From Betaproteobacteria bacterium (GTDB lineage: Bacteria > Pseudomonadota > Gammaproteobacteria > Burkholderiales > Burkholderiaceae_C), in the NCBI GenBank assembly GCA_025356445.1, contig JANXSZ010000021.1:1-64000 (forward strand): a stretch of DNA of 64,000 nucleotides. The letters are read 5' to 3'. The notes under the pieces were generated by a model. It was not told the DNA's origin. It did no database searches and worked only from the letters and a program-made list of their open reading frames with translations. Numbering within the stretch: position 1 is the first letter of the stretch; each line of letters opens with the position of its first letter. Shown here piece by piece: positions 1 through 10,097 of the stretch. Position numbers and translations under genes: made by a program.

Positions 1-1
1 C

Positions 2-1717
2 GTTCTGAAAAACAAAGGCCGACCGCTGCACGTCATCGAAGGCCCGCTGATGGACGGTATGAACGTGGTCGGCGATCTGTTTGGCCAAGGCAAGATGTTT
101 TTGCCGCAGGTGGTTAAATCCGCCCGGGTGATGAAACAGGCGGTGGCGCACCTGATTCCCTACATCGAGGAAGAAAAACGGCTGGATGAAGCGGCCGGGC
201 GCGATGTGCGCACCAAGGGCAAGATCATCATCGCCACCGTCAAGGGCGATGTGCACGACATTGGCAAAAACATCGTCACCGTGGTGCTGCAGTGCAACAA
301 TTTTGAGGTCATCAACCTGGGCGTGATGGTGCCCTGCCACGAGATTCTGGCGCGCGCCAAGGTCGAGGGCGTGGATATCGTCGGTTTGTCGGGACTCATC
401 ACCCCGAGTCTGGAAGAAATGCAATACGTCGCCGCCGAGATGCAAAAAGACGACTATTTCCGCATCAAGAAGATTCCGCTGTTGATTGGCGGTGCGACCT
501 GCTCGCGCGTCCACACCGCCGTCAAAATCGCCCCGCATTACGAAGGCCCGGTGGTTTACGTGCCCGATGCGTCACGCAGCGTCAGCGTGGCGCAAAGCCT
601 GCTGTCCGACAACGCCAGCAAGTACGTCGCCGAGTTGAACGCCGATTACGACAAGGTGCGCACCCAGCACGCCAACAAGAAACAAGTGCCGCTGTGGCCG
701 CTGGCCAAAGTGCGCGCTAACAAGACCCCCGTGGACTGGTCAAGCTACACGCCGCCTGTGCCCAAGTACCTGGGGCGGCGCGTGTTCAAGAACTTCGATT
801 TAGCCGAATTGGCGAAATTCATCGACTGGGGCCCGTTCTTCCAGACCTGGGATCTGGCCGGGCCGTTCCCCGCCATCCTGAAAGACGAGGTGGTGGGCAC
901 CGAGGCGGTGCGCGTCTACGCCGACGGCCAGCGGATGCTCAAACGCCTGGTCGAAGGCCGCTGGCTTACTGCCAACGCCGTGCTGGGCTTTTACCCGGCC
1001 AACACGGTGAACGATGACGATATCGAGCTGTACACCGACGACACCCGCAGCACTGTCGCGATGACGTGGCACGGCCTGCGCCAGCAAGCGGAGAAGCACA
1101 TGATTGACGGCGTGATGCGCCCCAGTCGATGCTTGGCTGATTTTATTGCTCCTAAAAACGCAGCTGGTGTAGCCCATCCAGTAAGCAGTACAGTCCTAAA
1201 ACAAGCTTCAAATAACGACTACATCGGCATTTTTGCTGTCACCACCGGCATCGGTAGCGAAAAGAAAGAAAAGTACTTCACCGACGACCTTGATGACTAT
1301 TCCGCCATCATGCTCAAAGCGCTGGCCGACCGCTTGGCCGAAGCCTTCGCCGAATGCCTGCACCAGCGCGCTCGCCAGGATTTATGGGGCTATGCGGCAG
1401 ACGAAGCCCTTTCCACCGAAGACCTGATTGCTGAAAAATACCGTGGTATCCGTCCTGCGCCTGGCTACCCGGCTTGCCCCGATCACAGCGTGAAGCGCGA
1501 GATGTTCAAACTCTTGCAGTGCGAAGACATTGGCATGGGCTTGACGGAGAGCTTGGCGATGACGCCTGCTGCCAGCGTCAGCGGCTTCTTTATGGCCCAC
1601 CCGGACGCGGTGTACTTCAATGTCGGCAAAGTTGCCCCCGATCAGGTTGCGGATTTGGCCAAGCGCAAAGGTGTGGTGCAGGTTGATCTGGAGCGGATGC
1701 TGGCCCCGAATTTGTAA
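2..1717 (+). CDS. metH: Cobalamin-dependent methionine synthase MetH, C-terminal part (5' end outside window)
   Basis: MetH transfers a methyl group from methyltetrahydrofolate through cobalamin to homocysteine in the cytoplasm. The reading frame is already open at base 2, so the methyltransferase modules lie upstream of the window. Visible are the B12-binding module, with the cap helix near its start and the cobalt-ligand loop [10 protein letters not shown], and then the reactivation domain with the AdoMet-binding motif [12 protein letters not shown]. The usual C-terminus (ERMLAPNL) is intact. Oddity: E. coli MetH, as I recall it, has about 5 residues between the APK and DYIG motifs of the reactivation domain. 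Here there are about 20, encoded by roughly bases 1151-1203, which match the interspersed repeat described below. The frame stays open, so the gene is probably functional. Confidence 0.96.
   Translation, partial: VLKNKGRPLHVIEGPLMDGMNVVGDLFGQGKMFLPQVVKSARVMKQAVAHLIPYIEEEKRLDEAAGRDVRTKGKIIIATVKGDVHDIGKNIVTVVLQCNNFEVINLGVMVPCHEILARAKVEGVDIVGLSGLITPSLEEMQYVAAEMQKDDYFRIKKIPLLIGGATCSRVHTAVKIAPHYEGPVVYVPDASRSVSVAQSLLSDNASKYVAELNADYDKVRTQHANKKQVPLWPLAKVRANKTPVDWSSYTPPVPKYLGRRVFKNFDLAELAKFIDWGPFFQTWDLAGPFPAILKDEVVGTEAVRVYADGQRMLKRLVEGRWLTANAVLGFYPANTVNDDDIELYTDDTRSTVAMTWHGLRQQAEKHMIDGVMRPSRCLADFIAPKNAAGVAHPVSSTVLKQASNNDYIGIFAVTTGIGSEKKEKYFTDDLDDYSAIMLKALADRLAEAFAECLHQRARQDLWGYAADEALSTEDLIAEKYRGIRPAPGYPACPDHSVKREMFKLLQCEDIGMGLTESLAMTPAASVSGFFMAHPDAVYFNVGKVAPDQVADLAKRKGVVQVDLERMLAPNL
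1151..1203 (+). repeat. Interspersed ~50-bp repeat, copy A (inside metH)
   Basis: It shares AGCTGnTGnnGCCCATCCA and downstream GCnnTAnAGnCC with the intergenic copy at 17604-17656. It coincides with an in-frame insertion of about 15 codons in MetH. The alignment was made by eye. Confidence 0.55.
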
Positions 1718-1830
1718 GGTGCTGCTTTACCTGAATTTACGCACCGTTGACGTGGCTTTGCCGTGTGGTGTGTACCTTCAGGGGCCTTGGCGCGTTGAAT
1801 AGGCTTATAGCCATTGATTGAGGATTTTCC

Positions 1831-2700
1831 ATGAGCACGACTTTTGATACCAACGCTAGCGCAGCTGTTCCTGCCCCTGCCGCTACGGCTCTTGCCAGTG
1901 CCAAGCCGCTGTGGGCTGCCGTTGGCGTGCTGAGCGTCGCAGTGCTGGGCATGGGGGGCATGCTGATTCATGGCCAAAATGCGCCTGCCGTGGCTGCACC
2001 CGTGGCCGTGGTGAGCCAGGCCGCAACACCTGCCGTGTCCGCGCCAATGGACATGCCCACGCCTGTGGTGGATCCGGTGGCCAAAGCGGCTGAAAACCCC
2101 GCCACAGTAGCGCCCAAACCCGTGAAAGTGATTGCCGCCAAGCCACGCCCTATGCCGAAACCGCACGAGGTGACGGCAGCGCCTGCGCAGCAAAACATGC
2201 CACAGACGGCACCCCAAGTGGTGCAGTCTGGCAACGTGTACAGCAGCGAACCCGCCGCGATGCAAACAGCCCCTGTGGTTGCTCAATCGCAACCCCGGCA
2301 GGTGTGCGTCAGCTGTGGCACGGTGGAGTCGGTGACACCGATTGAAGCGGCTGGCGCGTCAAATGGCCTGGGTGCCGTGGCTGGTGGTGTTTTAGGTGCT
2401 GTTCTTGGCCACCAAGTGGGCAATGGCAATGGTCGTACTGCCGCAACTATTCTGGGTGCGCTGGGCGGTGGCTTTGCCGGCAATGCCGTTGAAAAGAATG
2501 TGAAGAAAACGACCCACTACGAGGTTCGCGTACGTATGGAAGATGGCCACATGCGCACTGTTGAGCAAGCTTCGCCAGTCTCGGCTGGGGAGCGTGTGGT
2601 GATCGAGAACGGGGTGCTGCGGGCTGCTCCCCAGTCGTCTGGTACCAACCACACGGTGATCGGCGCGCAATCGCAGGGTAAGGTGTACACCTCGGATTAA
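1831..2700 (+). CDS. Glycine-zipper 2TM-domain membrane protein
   Basis: This 289-residue envelope protein has no assigned reaction. It has a single N-terminal membrane segment at about residues 28-47, a long Pro/Ala/Val-rich linker at about 50-150, a CVSCG motif near residue 158, and then a glycine zipper (GAVAGGVLGAVLG, then GGFAGNAVEKN) typical of the Rick_17kDa/SlyB-like 2TM family. A short basic C-terminal region (YEVRVRMEDG) follows. The start at 1831 follows GAGG at a normal distance. Such proteins are usually anchored in the inner membrane or periplasm and are thought to support envelope integrity. The family call is firm and the function is not known. It stands alone between metH and the convergent ATPase gene. 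Confidence 0.85.
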   Translation: MSTTFDTNASAAVPAPAATALASAKPLWAAVGVLSVAVLGMGGMLIHGQNAPAVAAPVAVVSQAATPAVSAPMDMPTPVVDPVAKAAENPATVAPKPVKVIAAKPRPMPKPHEVTAAPAQQNMPQTAPQVVQSGNVYSSEPAAMQTAPVVAQSQPRQVCVSCGTVESVTPIEAAGASNGLGAVAGGVLGAVLGHQVGNGNGRTAATILGALGGGFAGNAVEKNVKKTTHYEVRVRMEDGHMRTVEQASPVSAGERVVIENGVLRAAPQSSGTNHTVIGAQSQGKVYTSD

Positions 2701-2729
2701 ATGCAGAGTGGATGCAGGGTAAGTGCAGA

Positions 2730-5210
2730 TCAGTTGCAGTTTGCCCGTACTTCGTCAATCGTCGTCAAACCTGCCAGCACCTTCTCAATGCCGTCTTGTC
2801 GCAGTGAGCGCATGCCCCCTTTGTGCAGCGCTTCGTGTTGCAATTGCTCGGGCCGGGCGCTGGTTTGAATCAGGCGGCGAATCTCGTGGTTCACCACCAG
2901 CAGCTCATGCACCCCCACCCGGCCTTTCAACCCTCCGCCTTCGCAGGTGGGGCAGCCTGGTGAGTGGTAATGCTGCAAGCGGCCGTTGTTGCCAAAGCGG
3001 GTCAACCAATCGGCCATGACTTCTTCGCGTGGTGGGCGGATGTCTTCGGCGAAGACGTGCAGGTAATCTTCCAGCAGTTCGTTGACCTCTTCGTCGCTGG
3101 CATCTGTGGCGGTGCGGCAGGTGCCGCAGAGCTTGCGTACCAGGCGTTGGGCCAGCACGGCCAGCAGCGAGTCAGCGAAGTTGAAAGGGTCCATCCCCAT
3201 GTCGAGCAGGCGGATCACCGTTTCAGGGGCACTGTTGGTGTGCAAAGTTGATAGCACCATGTGCCCAGTCAGTGAAGCTTCAATCGCAATTTGAGCTGTT
3301 TCTTGGTCGCGAATTTCACCCACCATGATGATGTCCGGGTCGGCCCGCAAGAAGCTGCGCAGGGCTTTGGCAAACGTCCAGTCTATTTTGGCGTTGACCT
3401 GCACCTGGCGCAGGTCAGGCTGGGTGATTTCAACCGGGTCTTCAGCCGTCCATATTTTCTTGTCAGGGGTGTTCAGGTAGCCCAGCACCGAGTGCAGCGT
3501 GGTGGTTTTGCCTGAGCCCGTAGGGCCTACGCACAGCACCATGCCATAGGGTCTGCCCACGGCATGGCGCAAACCGTCATAGGTGCTTTGGCGCAAGCCC
3601 AGTTTGTCCATGGCGATAGGCTTGGCCGAGGCCAGCAAGCGCATCACCACGTCTTCCAGCCCGTTGCTGGTGGGGATGGTGGCCACGCGCAGTTCCAGCT
3701 TGTGCTGGGCGGAGAATTTGGAAAAATCAATCTTGCCGTCTTGGGGCTTGCGGCGTTCCGAAATATCGAGCTCGCACATGATCTTGATGCGGGCAATCAT
3801 GGCGTTACGGTAGGTGGAGGGTAATTCCATGTAGGGGGCGAGCACACCGTCCTTGCGAAACCGTATGCGCAGCTTGCGTTTACCGGGGTGAGTTTCGATG
3901 TGGATGTCGGATGCCCCCTTGCCATGGGCATCAATAATCATCGAATTAATCAGCCGTACCAGCGAGTTATCGGACTGCTCGACGGGCTTGTCAGAGTCTT
4001 CTTTCTCCGAGCCGGTGCTGTGCTCTTGTTCCAGTGACTGCAACAACTTGCTGGAATCGTCCAGATCAAACTCAATCGGAGAGCCAAGGTTCGCGCCGCC
4101 TTGGGTCGCACTCCAGGATTCCAGTCCGGCTTTTTCATAGGCGAGGGGCAGATGCTTGGTGATGACCGCGCCCGCCGCCAACACGGGTACCACTTTGCCG
4201 CGTATCGCAAATTCAAGCTCATCGACCAGCGAGCGACGCGTTGGGTCGTCAGATGCCACCACCAGCAGGGTGTCGCGCAGGAGCAGCGGCAGGGTGTTGA
4301 GCCGTGAGGCAACCTGGAAGGGCACTTTTTTGAGCGCAGCTGTGTCAACAGGGAAGTTGGCCACGTCTACCACCGGGTAGCCCATTTTGCGGGCCAGTGC
4401 GATGTGGAGGTCTTGGCGGCTGATCATCCCTGTGCGTACCAGCAGTTCGCCCAGCGGCACAGTGCGCTCGGTTTTTTGCTTCTCCAGCGCGTTGTTCAAT
4501 TGCAGATCGGTAATCAAACCCAGCGCGGTCAGTGCCTCGCCAATTTTGACCATCGGCATCTTGGACTGCTGGTCCAGCGCTTGCAGCAACTGCTCTGCCG
4601 ACACGATCTCGTTGATGACGAGGTAGTCCCCCAGTTTGCGGTTGCGGATGTCTTGCTGCTCTTGCGCAACTTGGTCTACCTGCGCTTGGGTGACGGCGTT
4701 TTGCTCCACCAGCACCTTGCCGATATGCCCGCCAAACTTGACGGCCTTGTACGCTTCACGGGGCACAAATACCCGGCGAACCGAGCCCAGTTCGTCGGCG
4801 GGGGTGAATAAGAAAAGCCCTCCGTCGGTTTCCACATGGCCGACAGAAACCCCATCAAGGTTGCTACCGTCTGCCAGTTCCACCGCGAAATCCACCGAGG
4901 GGCGGTAGCCCAAAATCTCTGCAAAATCATCGGTTGCTGCCGATTTACCCGGGTTCAACAAGGTCTTGAGCATGACGCGGCGGAACTGTCCAAAGCGCAG
5001 CGGCATGGACACTTTGGATGGCGGCACTTGAATAATGGCCTGTCGCTCAATCATGTTGATGCCCACCAGCAGGCAGCTGCGCGTGATGCCATTCATGCCC
5101 TCAACCTCGCAAGGCTCAGGTTCCAGCCACGGTGTGGCACCGGGGTAACTTGCGTAGGGCGGTGTGGGCCAGCTGAAACGGTGAATGGGGTTTGCTTCGT
5201 TGGACGTCAT
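2730..5210 (-). CDS. GspE/PilB-type secretion or pilus ATPase with tandem MshEN domains
   Basis: This 826-residue cytoplasmic ATPase belongs to the family that powers type II secretion or type IV pilus assembly. After about 140 divergent N-terminal residues come two MshEN-type (T2SSE_N) repeats, a type of domain known in some relatives to bind cyclic di-GMP. The ATPase core follows, with Walker A GPTGSGKTTT near residue 561, an Asp box and Walker B (DPDIIMVGEIRD, about 620-632) and a His box. The zinc-binding cysteines CGTC (about 695) and CPTC (about 752) are present. No other secretion or pilus genes lie nearby, so the partner machine is unknown. It could serve a nonstandard pilus or secretion system encoded elsewhere. 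Confidence 0.9.
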   Translation of the reverse strand: MTSNEANPIHRFSWPTPPYASYPGATPWLEPEPCEVEGMNGITRSCLLVGINMIERQAIIQVPPSKVSMPLRFGQFRRVMLKTLLNPGKSAATDDFAEILGYRPSVDFAVELADGSNLDGVSVGHVETDGGLFLFTPADELGSVRRVFVPREAYKAVKFGGHIGKVLVEQNAVTQAQVDQVAQEQQDIRNRKLGDYLVINEIVSAEQLLQALDQQSKMPMVKIGEALTALGLITDLQLNNALEKQKTERTVPLGELLVRTGMISRQDLHIALARKMGYPVVDVANFPVDTAALKKVPFQVASRLNTLPLLLRDTLLVVASDDPTRRSLVDELEFAIRGKVVPVLAAGAVITKHLPLAYEKAGLESWSATQGGANLGSPIEFDLDDSSKLLQSLEQEHSTGSEKEDSDKPVEQSDNSLVRLINSMIIDAHGKGASDIHIETHPGKRKLRIRFRKDGVLAPYMELPSTYRNAMIARIKIMCELDISERRKPQDGKIDFSKFSAQHKLELRVATIPTSNGLEDVVMRLLASAKPIAMDKLGLRQSTYDGLRHAVGRPYGMVLCVGPTGSGKTTTLHSVLGYLNTPDKKIWTAEDPVEITQPDLRQVQVNAKIDWTFAKALRSFLRADPDIIMVGEIRDQETAQIAIEASLTGHMVLSTLHTNSAPETVIRLLDMGMDPFNFADSLLAVLAQRLVRKLCGTCRTATDASDEEVNELLEDYLHVFAEDIRPPREEVMADWLTRFGNNGRLQHYHSPGCPTCEGGGLKGRVGVHELLVVNHEIRRLIQTSARPEQLQHEALHKGGMRSLRQDGIEKVLAGLTTIDEVRANCN

Positions 5211-5345
5211 GGTGCCAGTATCGAACGGTTAAGGGCCAAGGTGTGGGGCAAAACGGCAGCCGCGTTTTGGCGTGAGCTGCATCTTAGAGCGGATACTGCA
5301 GGCTGCCCATTTCCGGTTGAAATACAGGACATTCCCGTTAGCTGG

Positions 5346-6887
5346 CTAAGGCTGCCGCTGCAAGGCGCGACGGTATTGGATCGCTTCTGCAACGTGGGCG
5401 AGCTGAGTGCTTTGCGTGCCAGCCAAATCGGCAATGGTGCGTGCTACTTTCAAGGCGCGGTGGGTGCTGCGGGCTGACCAGCCCAAGCGGTCAGCGGCCG
5501 TGTGCAGGAATTTCACCGCTGCCGGGTCGAGGTTTACATGGGTGTCAATGTCTGAGCCTTGTAGCGCCTGGTTCGATGTGCCTTGCCGCGCCATGGCCAC
5601 GGCGCGGGCCTGGGTGCATCGCCCACGCACAGGGGCTGTGCTTTCTCCCGCGCTGGCTTGCAGCAGTTCCTGGGCAGGCAGGGCGGCTACTTCCACGTAC
5701 AAATCAATCCGGTCCAGCAACGGGCCACTCAGTTTGGCTTGGTAACGGCTGACTTGATCGGGGCTGCACCGGCATTGCCTGGAGGTAGACCCCAGGTAGC
5801 CGCAAGGACAGGGGTTCATGGCTGCAATCAGCTGGAAACGGGCGGGGAACTCAGCCCGCTGTGCTGCCCGCGCGATGGTGATGCTGCCGGTCTCCAGGGG
5901 TTCGCGCAGGGCTTCCAGTGCACTGCGGGGAAACTCCGGCAATTCGTCCAAAAACAAAACCCCATGGTGCGCCAGCGAGATTTCACCCGGGCGTGGTGGT
6001 GTGCCGCCCCCTACCAAGGCGACCGCACTTGCCGTGTGGTGCGGGTGGCGGGTAGGGCGCACCCCCCAGCTGTTCAGCGAAAACCGTCCGGCAAGGCTGG
6101 ATACGGCTGCGCTTTCCAGTGCTTCGTCAACCGTCATCTCGGGTACCAGGCCTGTGAAGCGCTGGGCCAGCAGTGATTTACCAGAGCCGGGTGGCCCCAC
6201 CATCAGTACGCTGTGCCCGCCTGCCGCCGCAATCTCCAGCGCCCGCTTGGGGCCCACTTGGCCTTTGACATCGCTTAGATCGGGGTAGCTGCTGGTATGG
6301 GTTTGGGCGACAAACTGGAGTTGTGTCCAACCCTGAGTGGGCTCCGGGCTGGTTGACCCTGCAAAGCCACCGGGCAGGAACTGCGCGACAACGTCCAACA
6401 GGTGCTCTGCCCTGAACACGACCGAACCAGGTACCAGCGCGGCTTCTTCCGCGCTTTCCGGGGGGAGCACTAACCGGGTTTGCACTTTTTGTCCGTGCAA
6501 GGCCAAGCTCATGGCCAACGCCCCGCGCACCGGGCGCAGTTGGCCTGACAGCGATAACTCACCGGCGAACTCGTAACCCGCCAGTCGGGTGGCGTCAATT
6601 TGTCCGCTGGCCGCCAAAATACCCAAGGCAATGGCCAAATCAAAGCGGCCAGAGTCTTTGGGCAAGTCTGCCGGAGCCAGATTGACAATGATGCGTTTGT
6701 TGTGCGGAAACTCCAGCCCGGCATTTTGAATGGCAGATCGCACCCGCTCGCGGGCTTCCTTGACTTCCACCTCCGCCAGCCCTACCAGCGTGAAACTGGG
6801 CAGGCCATTGGCCAAATGGACTTCAACGGTGACGGCCAGTGCCTGTAGCCCTAACAGTGCACGGCTTTGCACCAAAGAAAGGCTCAT
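5346..6887 (-). CDS. yifB: YifB/ComM family Mg-chelatase-like AAA ATPase
   Basis: This is a 513-residue AAA+ protein. ComM of this family is a hexameric helicase promoting branch migration during natural transformation. An N-terminal Lon-like/ChlI domain is followed by Walker A GPPGSGKSLL (about 225-240), Walker B VLFLDELPEF, the family motif MNPCPCGYLG, and a C-terminal Mg-chelatase domain (YRALKVARTIADL-like end). The start at 6887 (MSLSLVQSRALLG) matches the conserved family N-terminus, so an in-frame extension upstream to 6932 was rejected. The sequence before the ATG is pyrimidine-rich, with only GGGAG about 10 bases upstream. Its upstream region contains the NtrC-like sites assigned to the divergent torF operon. 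Confidence 0.93.
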   Translation of the reverse strand: MSLSLVQSRALLGLQALAVTVEVHLANGLPSFTLVGLAEVEVKEARERVRSAIQNAGLEFPHNKRIIVNLAPADLPKDSGRFDLAIALGILAASGQIDATRLAGYEFAGELSLSGQLRPVRGALAMSLALHGQKVQTRLVLPPESAEEAALVPGSVVFRAEHLLDVVAQFLPGGFAGSTSPEPTQGWTQLQFVAQTHTSSYPDLSDVKGQVGPKRALEIAAAGGHSVLMVGPPGSGKSLLAQRFTGLVPEMTVDEALESAAVSSLAGRFSLNSWGVRPTRHPHHTASAVALVGGGTPPRPGEISLAHHGVLFLDELPEFPRSALEALREPLETGSITIARAAQRAEFPARFQLIAAMNPCPCGYLGSTSRQCRCSPDQVSRYQAKLSGPLLDRIDLYVEVAALPAQELLQASAGESTAPVRGRCTQARAVAMARQGTSNQALQGSDIDTHVNLDPAAVKFLHTAADRLGWSARSTHRALKVARTIADLAGTQSTQLAHVAEAIQYRRALQRQP

Positions 6888-6914
6888 AGAGGGGAAACTC
6901 CCGTTTGCAGTGCG

Positions 6915-6960
6915 TGCATTAATTTGGTGCAATAAAAGTCATTTGCACCAATAAAGTGCA
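6915..6960 (+). promoter_or_regulatory. Two tandem NtrC-type enhancer sites upstream of torF-glnK-amtB
   Basis: Two 17-bp elements fit TGCACC-N5-GGTGCA: TGCATT-AATTT-GGTGCA (6915-6931) and TGCACC-AATAA-AGTGCA (6944-6960). Their centres are 29 bp apart, close to three helical turns. They lie about 150 bp upstream of the sigma-54-type promoter at 7091, a usual enhancer distance. Two long inverted repeats overlap them (TTGGTGCAA ... TTGCACCAA, and TTTGCAC-N7-GTGCAAA). Binding is inferred. Confidence 0.7.
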
Positions 6961-7090
6961 AATGAGGGGTGGTATGGGCAACAACAACCTCTGGCGTGGG
7001 CTGTAGCGCGTTGCAGATGACCCACATCTTCGCTCAAACTGGCGATGGACCAAGGTGGTGCTGACCCGGAGAGGGTAGAGTTTGTGAACT

Positions 7091-7107
7091 TTGGCACGCT
7101 CCCTGCT
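7091..7107 (+). promoter_or_regulatory. Sigma-54 (RpoN) -24/-12 promoter
   Basis: TTGGCACGCTCCCTGCT matches the consensus YTGGCACGrNNNTTGCW with one mismatch in the -12 box. The diagnostic GG-N10-GC spacing (7093-7094 and 7105-7106) is exact. Transcription would begin near 7117, about 40 bp before the torF-like start codon. The position downstream of NtrC-like sites and in front of glnK-amtB supports nitrogen control. Confidence 0.75.
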
Positions 7108-7155
7108 AAGCCTTAACGCCCCATTTACATCCAACAGTCCCCAACGGAGAATTTC

Positions 7156-8281
<1,126 letters not shown>

Positions 8282-8354
8282 TGTTCTGAGGCGGTGCAGC
8301 CTCTGTGGGTTGTCACCGTCCCAGCCGAATAGATTCAGGAAAGAAGAAACTCAA

Positions 8355-9899
8355 ATGAAAAAATTACTTGCGTCCCTCGCGCTAGGCATCAGCCTGCTGG
8401 CGTTTGGTGGCATGGCCGTCGCCCAAGGTACCGATGCCAAGCCCGAAGCCGCTGCTGCGGTGGCGTCCGCCCCAGCTGCAGCAATGCCTGCTTCCGCCCC
8501 TGCCGCTGCTGCCCCGGCAGCAGCTCCCGCAGAGGCTGCCGCCGCTGCTGCTGCGCCAGTCCTTGTGCCGAACAAAGGCGATACCGCCTGGATGATGGTT
8601 TCCACTTTGCTCGTCATCTTGATGACCGTACCTGGTTTGGCGCTGTTTTACGGCGGCTTGGTGCGCAGCAAGAACATGCTGTCTGTGCTGATGCAGGTCA
8701 TGGTCACGTTTTCGCTCATCATTGTGCTGTGGATGATCTACGGTTACAGCCTGGCCTTCACCGAGGGCAATGCCTTCGTCGGTGGCTTTGATCGGCTGTT
8801 CATGAAGGGCACTTGGGATAACGTTGCGGGCACCTTTGCTAATGCAGCTACGTTCAGCAAAGGCGTCGTGATTCCTGAAATCGTGTTTGCCGCTTTCCAG
8901 GCTACCTTCGCTGGTATCACTTGCGCGCTGATCGTTGGTTCGTTCGCTGAACGTATCAAGTTCTCCGCCATGCTGATGTTCATGGTTTTGTGGTTCACCT
9001 TCAGCTACGCCCCTATTGCCCACATGGTGTGGTTCTGGATGGGCCCTGATGCGTACACCGGCAAAGAAGTGGTTGACGCGATGAACAGCAAAGCCGGTTA
9101 CATCTGGCAGTCTGGCGCGCTGGACTTCGCTGGCGGTACGGTGGTTCACATCAACGCTGCAGTTGCTGGCTTGGTCGGTGCCTACATGATCGGCAAGCGC
9201 GTGGGTTACGGCAAAGAGTCGATGGCCCCTCACAGCCTGACGTTGACGATGGTGGGTTCTGCCCTGTTGTGGGTGGGTTGGTTCGGTTTCAACGCGGGTT
9301 CCGCACTCGAAGCCAATGGTTTCGCCGGTTTGGCCTTCATCAACACCTTGGTGGCTGCTGCTGCTGCTGTGTTGTCGTGGTCTGCGGGTGAAGCGCTGCA
9401 CAAAGGCAAAGCCTCCATGCTGGGTGCGGCATCCGGTGCAGTGGCGGGTCTGGTAGCGGTTACGCCTGCGGCGGGTAACGTCGGTATCGGTGGTGCTTTG
9501 GTCATCGGTCTGATCGCTGGTTTCGCTTGCCTCTGGGGCGTGACAGGTCTGAAGAAGATGCTGGGTGCTGACGATACCTTGGACGTGTTCGGCGTCCATG
9601 GCGTAGGCGGTATCTTGGGTGCGCTGCTGACCGGTGTGTTCAACGCCCCTGGTTTGGGTGGCCCTAGCTTCGTTGGTGACTGGGTAACAGCCACGATGGT
9701 CACGCCTGACGCGTACTCCATCGCTGCCCAAGTGTGGATTCAAGCCAAGGCCGTGCTCATCACCATTGTGTGGTCGGGTGTGGTTTCGGTGGTTGCCTAC
9801 AAATTGGTTGATCTGGTCATTGGCCTACGTGTGCCTGAAGAAGAAGAGCGCGAAGGCTTGGACATTTCTTCACACGGCGAAACGGCCTACAACCGTTAA
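8355..9899 (+). CDS. amtB: Ammonium transporter AmtB
   Basis: This 514-residue inner-membrane ammonium channel begins with a cleavable signal peptide (about 1-24) and then an unusually long Ala/Pro-rich linker (about 28-70) before the first membrane helix. That layout is common in betaproteobacterial AmtB. Signature segments are FYGGLVRSKN, the GSFAERIKF loop, GGTVVHINAAVAGLVGA with the first pore histidine, and DVFGVHGVGGILGALLTG with the second. The C-terminal cytoplasmic tail (LRVPEEEEREGLD) that contacts GlnK is present. The start at 8355 (MKKLLASLALG) follows a GAAGAA stretch. It is co-transcribed with glnK and followed by hairpin terminators. Confidence 0.96.
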   Translation: MKKLLASLALGISLLAFGGMAVAQGTDAKPEAAAAVASAPAAAMPASAPAAAAPAAAPAEAAAAAAAPVLVPNKGDTAWMMVSTLLVILMTVPGLALFYGGLVRSKNMLSVLMQVMVTFSLIIVLWMIYGYSLAFTEGNAFVGGFDRLFMKGTWDNVAGTFANAATFSKGVVIPEIVFAAFQATFAGITCALIVGSFAERIKFSAMLMFMVLWFTFSYAPIAHMVWFWMGPDAYTGKEVVDAMNSKAGYIWQSGALDFAGGTVVHINAAVAGLVGAYMIGKRVGYGKESMAPHSLTLTMVGSALLWVGWFGFNAGSALEANGFAGLAFINTLVAAAAAVLSWSAGEALHKGKASMLGAASGAVAGLVAVTPAAGNVGIGGALVIGLIAGFACLWGVTGLKKMLGADDTLDVFGVHGVGGILGALLTGVFNAPGLGGPSFVGDWVTATMVTPDAYSIAAQVWIQAKAVLITIVWSGVVSVVAYKLVDLVIGLRVPEEEEREGLDISSHGETAYNR

Positions 9900-9911
9900 T
9901 GTGAGCGCGGC

Positions 9912-9934
9912 TGCAGGGCTTGGTGAGCCCTGCA
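9912..9934 (+). terminator. Hairpin downstream of amtB (no T-tract)
   Basis: A perfect 9-bp stem, TGCAGGGCT / AGCCCTGCA, with a 5-nt loop starts 12 bp after the amtB stop. No T-run follows, so it may slow polymerase or protect the 3' end rather than terminate alone. Confidence 0.5.
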
Positions 9935-9982
9935 ATCTTCGCCATTCCAGAGTTTGTTGCGAGAGAATCTCCTTTGGATTTG

Positions 9983-10007
9983 GGCCTGCTGATGCAGGCC
10001 TTTTTTT
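9983..10007 (+). terminator. Rho-independent terminator of the torF-glnK-amtB operon
   Basis: A perfect 7-bp stem GGCCTGC / GCAGGCC with TGAT loop (9983-10000) is followed directly by seven T residues (10001-10007). It lies about 85 bp after the amtB stop. Confidence 0.9.
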
Positions 10008-10097
10008 CGTCTGAACCTCTCTGGCTGATGGGCCCGCTGAACGGTGACCCAAGGCCATGCACAATCAACACAACTACCCCTTCGGAGACTTGACGCC

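Noticed and set aside
8430-8570. Repetitive GCx-rich DNA at the amtB 5' end as a repeat array
   Set aside because: It encodes the Ala/Pro linker after the signal peptide, common in betaproteobacterial AmtB, and has no regular unit.
8382-9743. 453-residue open frame antisense to amtB
   Set aside because: It is rich in His/Gln/Arg with no domain and mirrors AmtB codons; AmtB on the other strand is certain.
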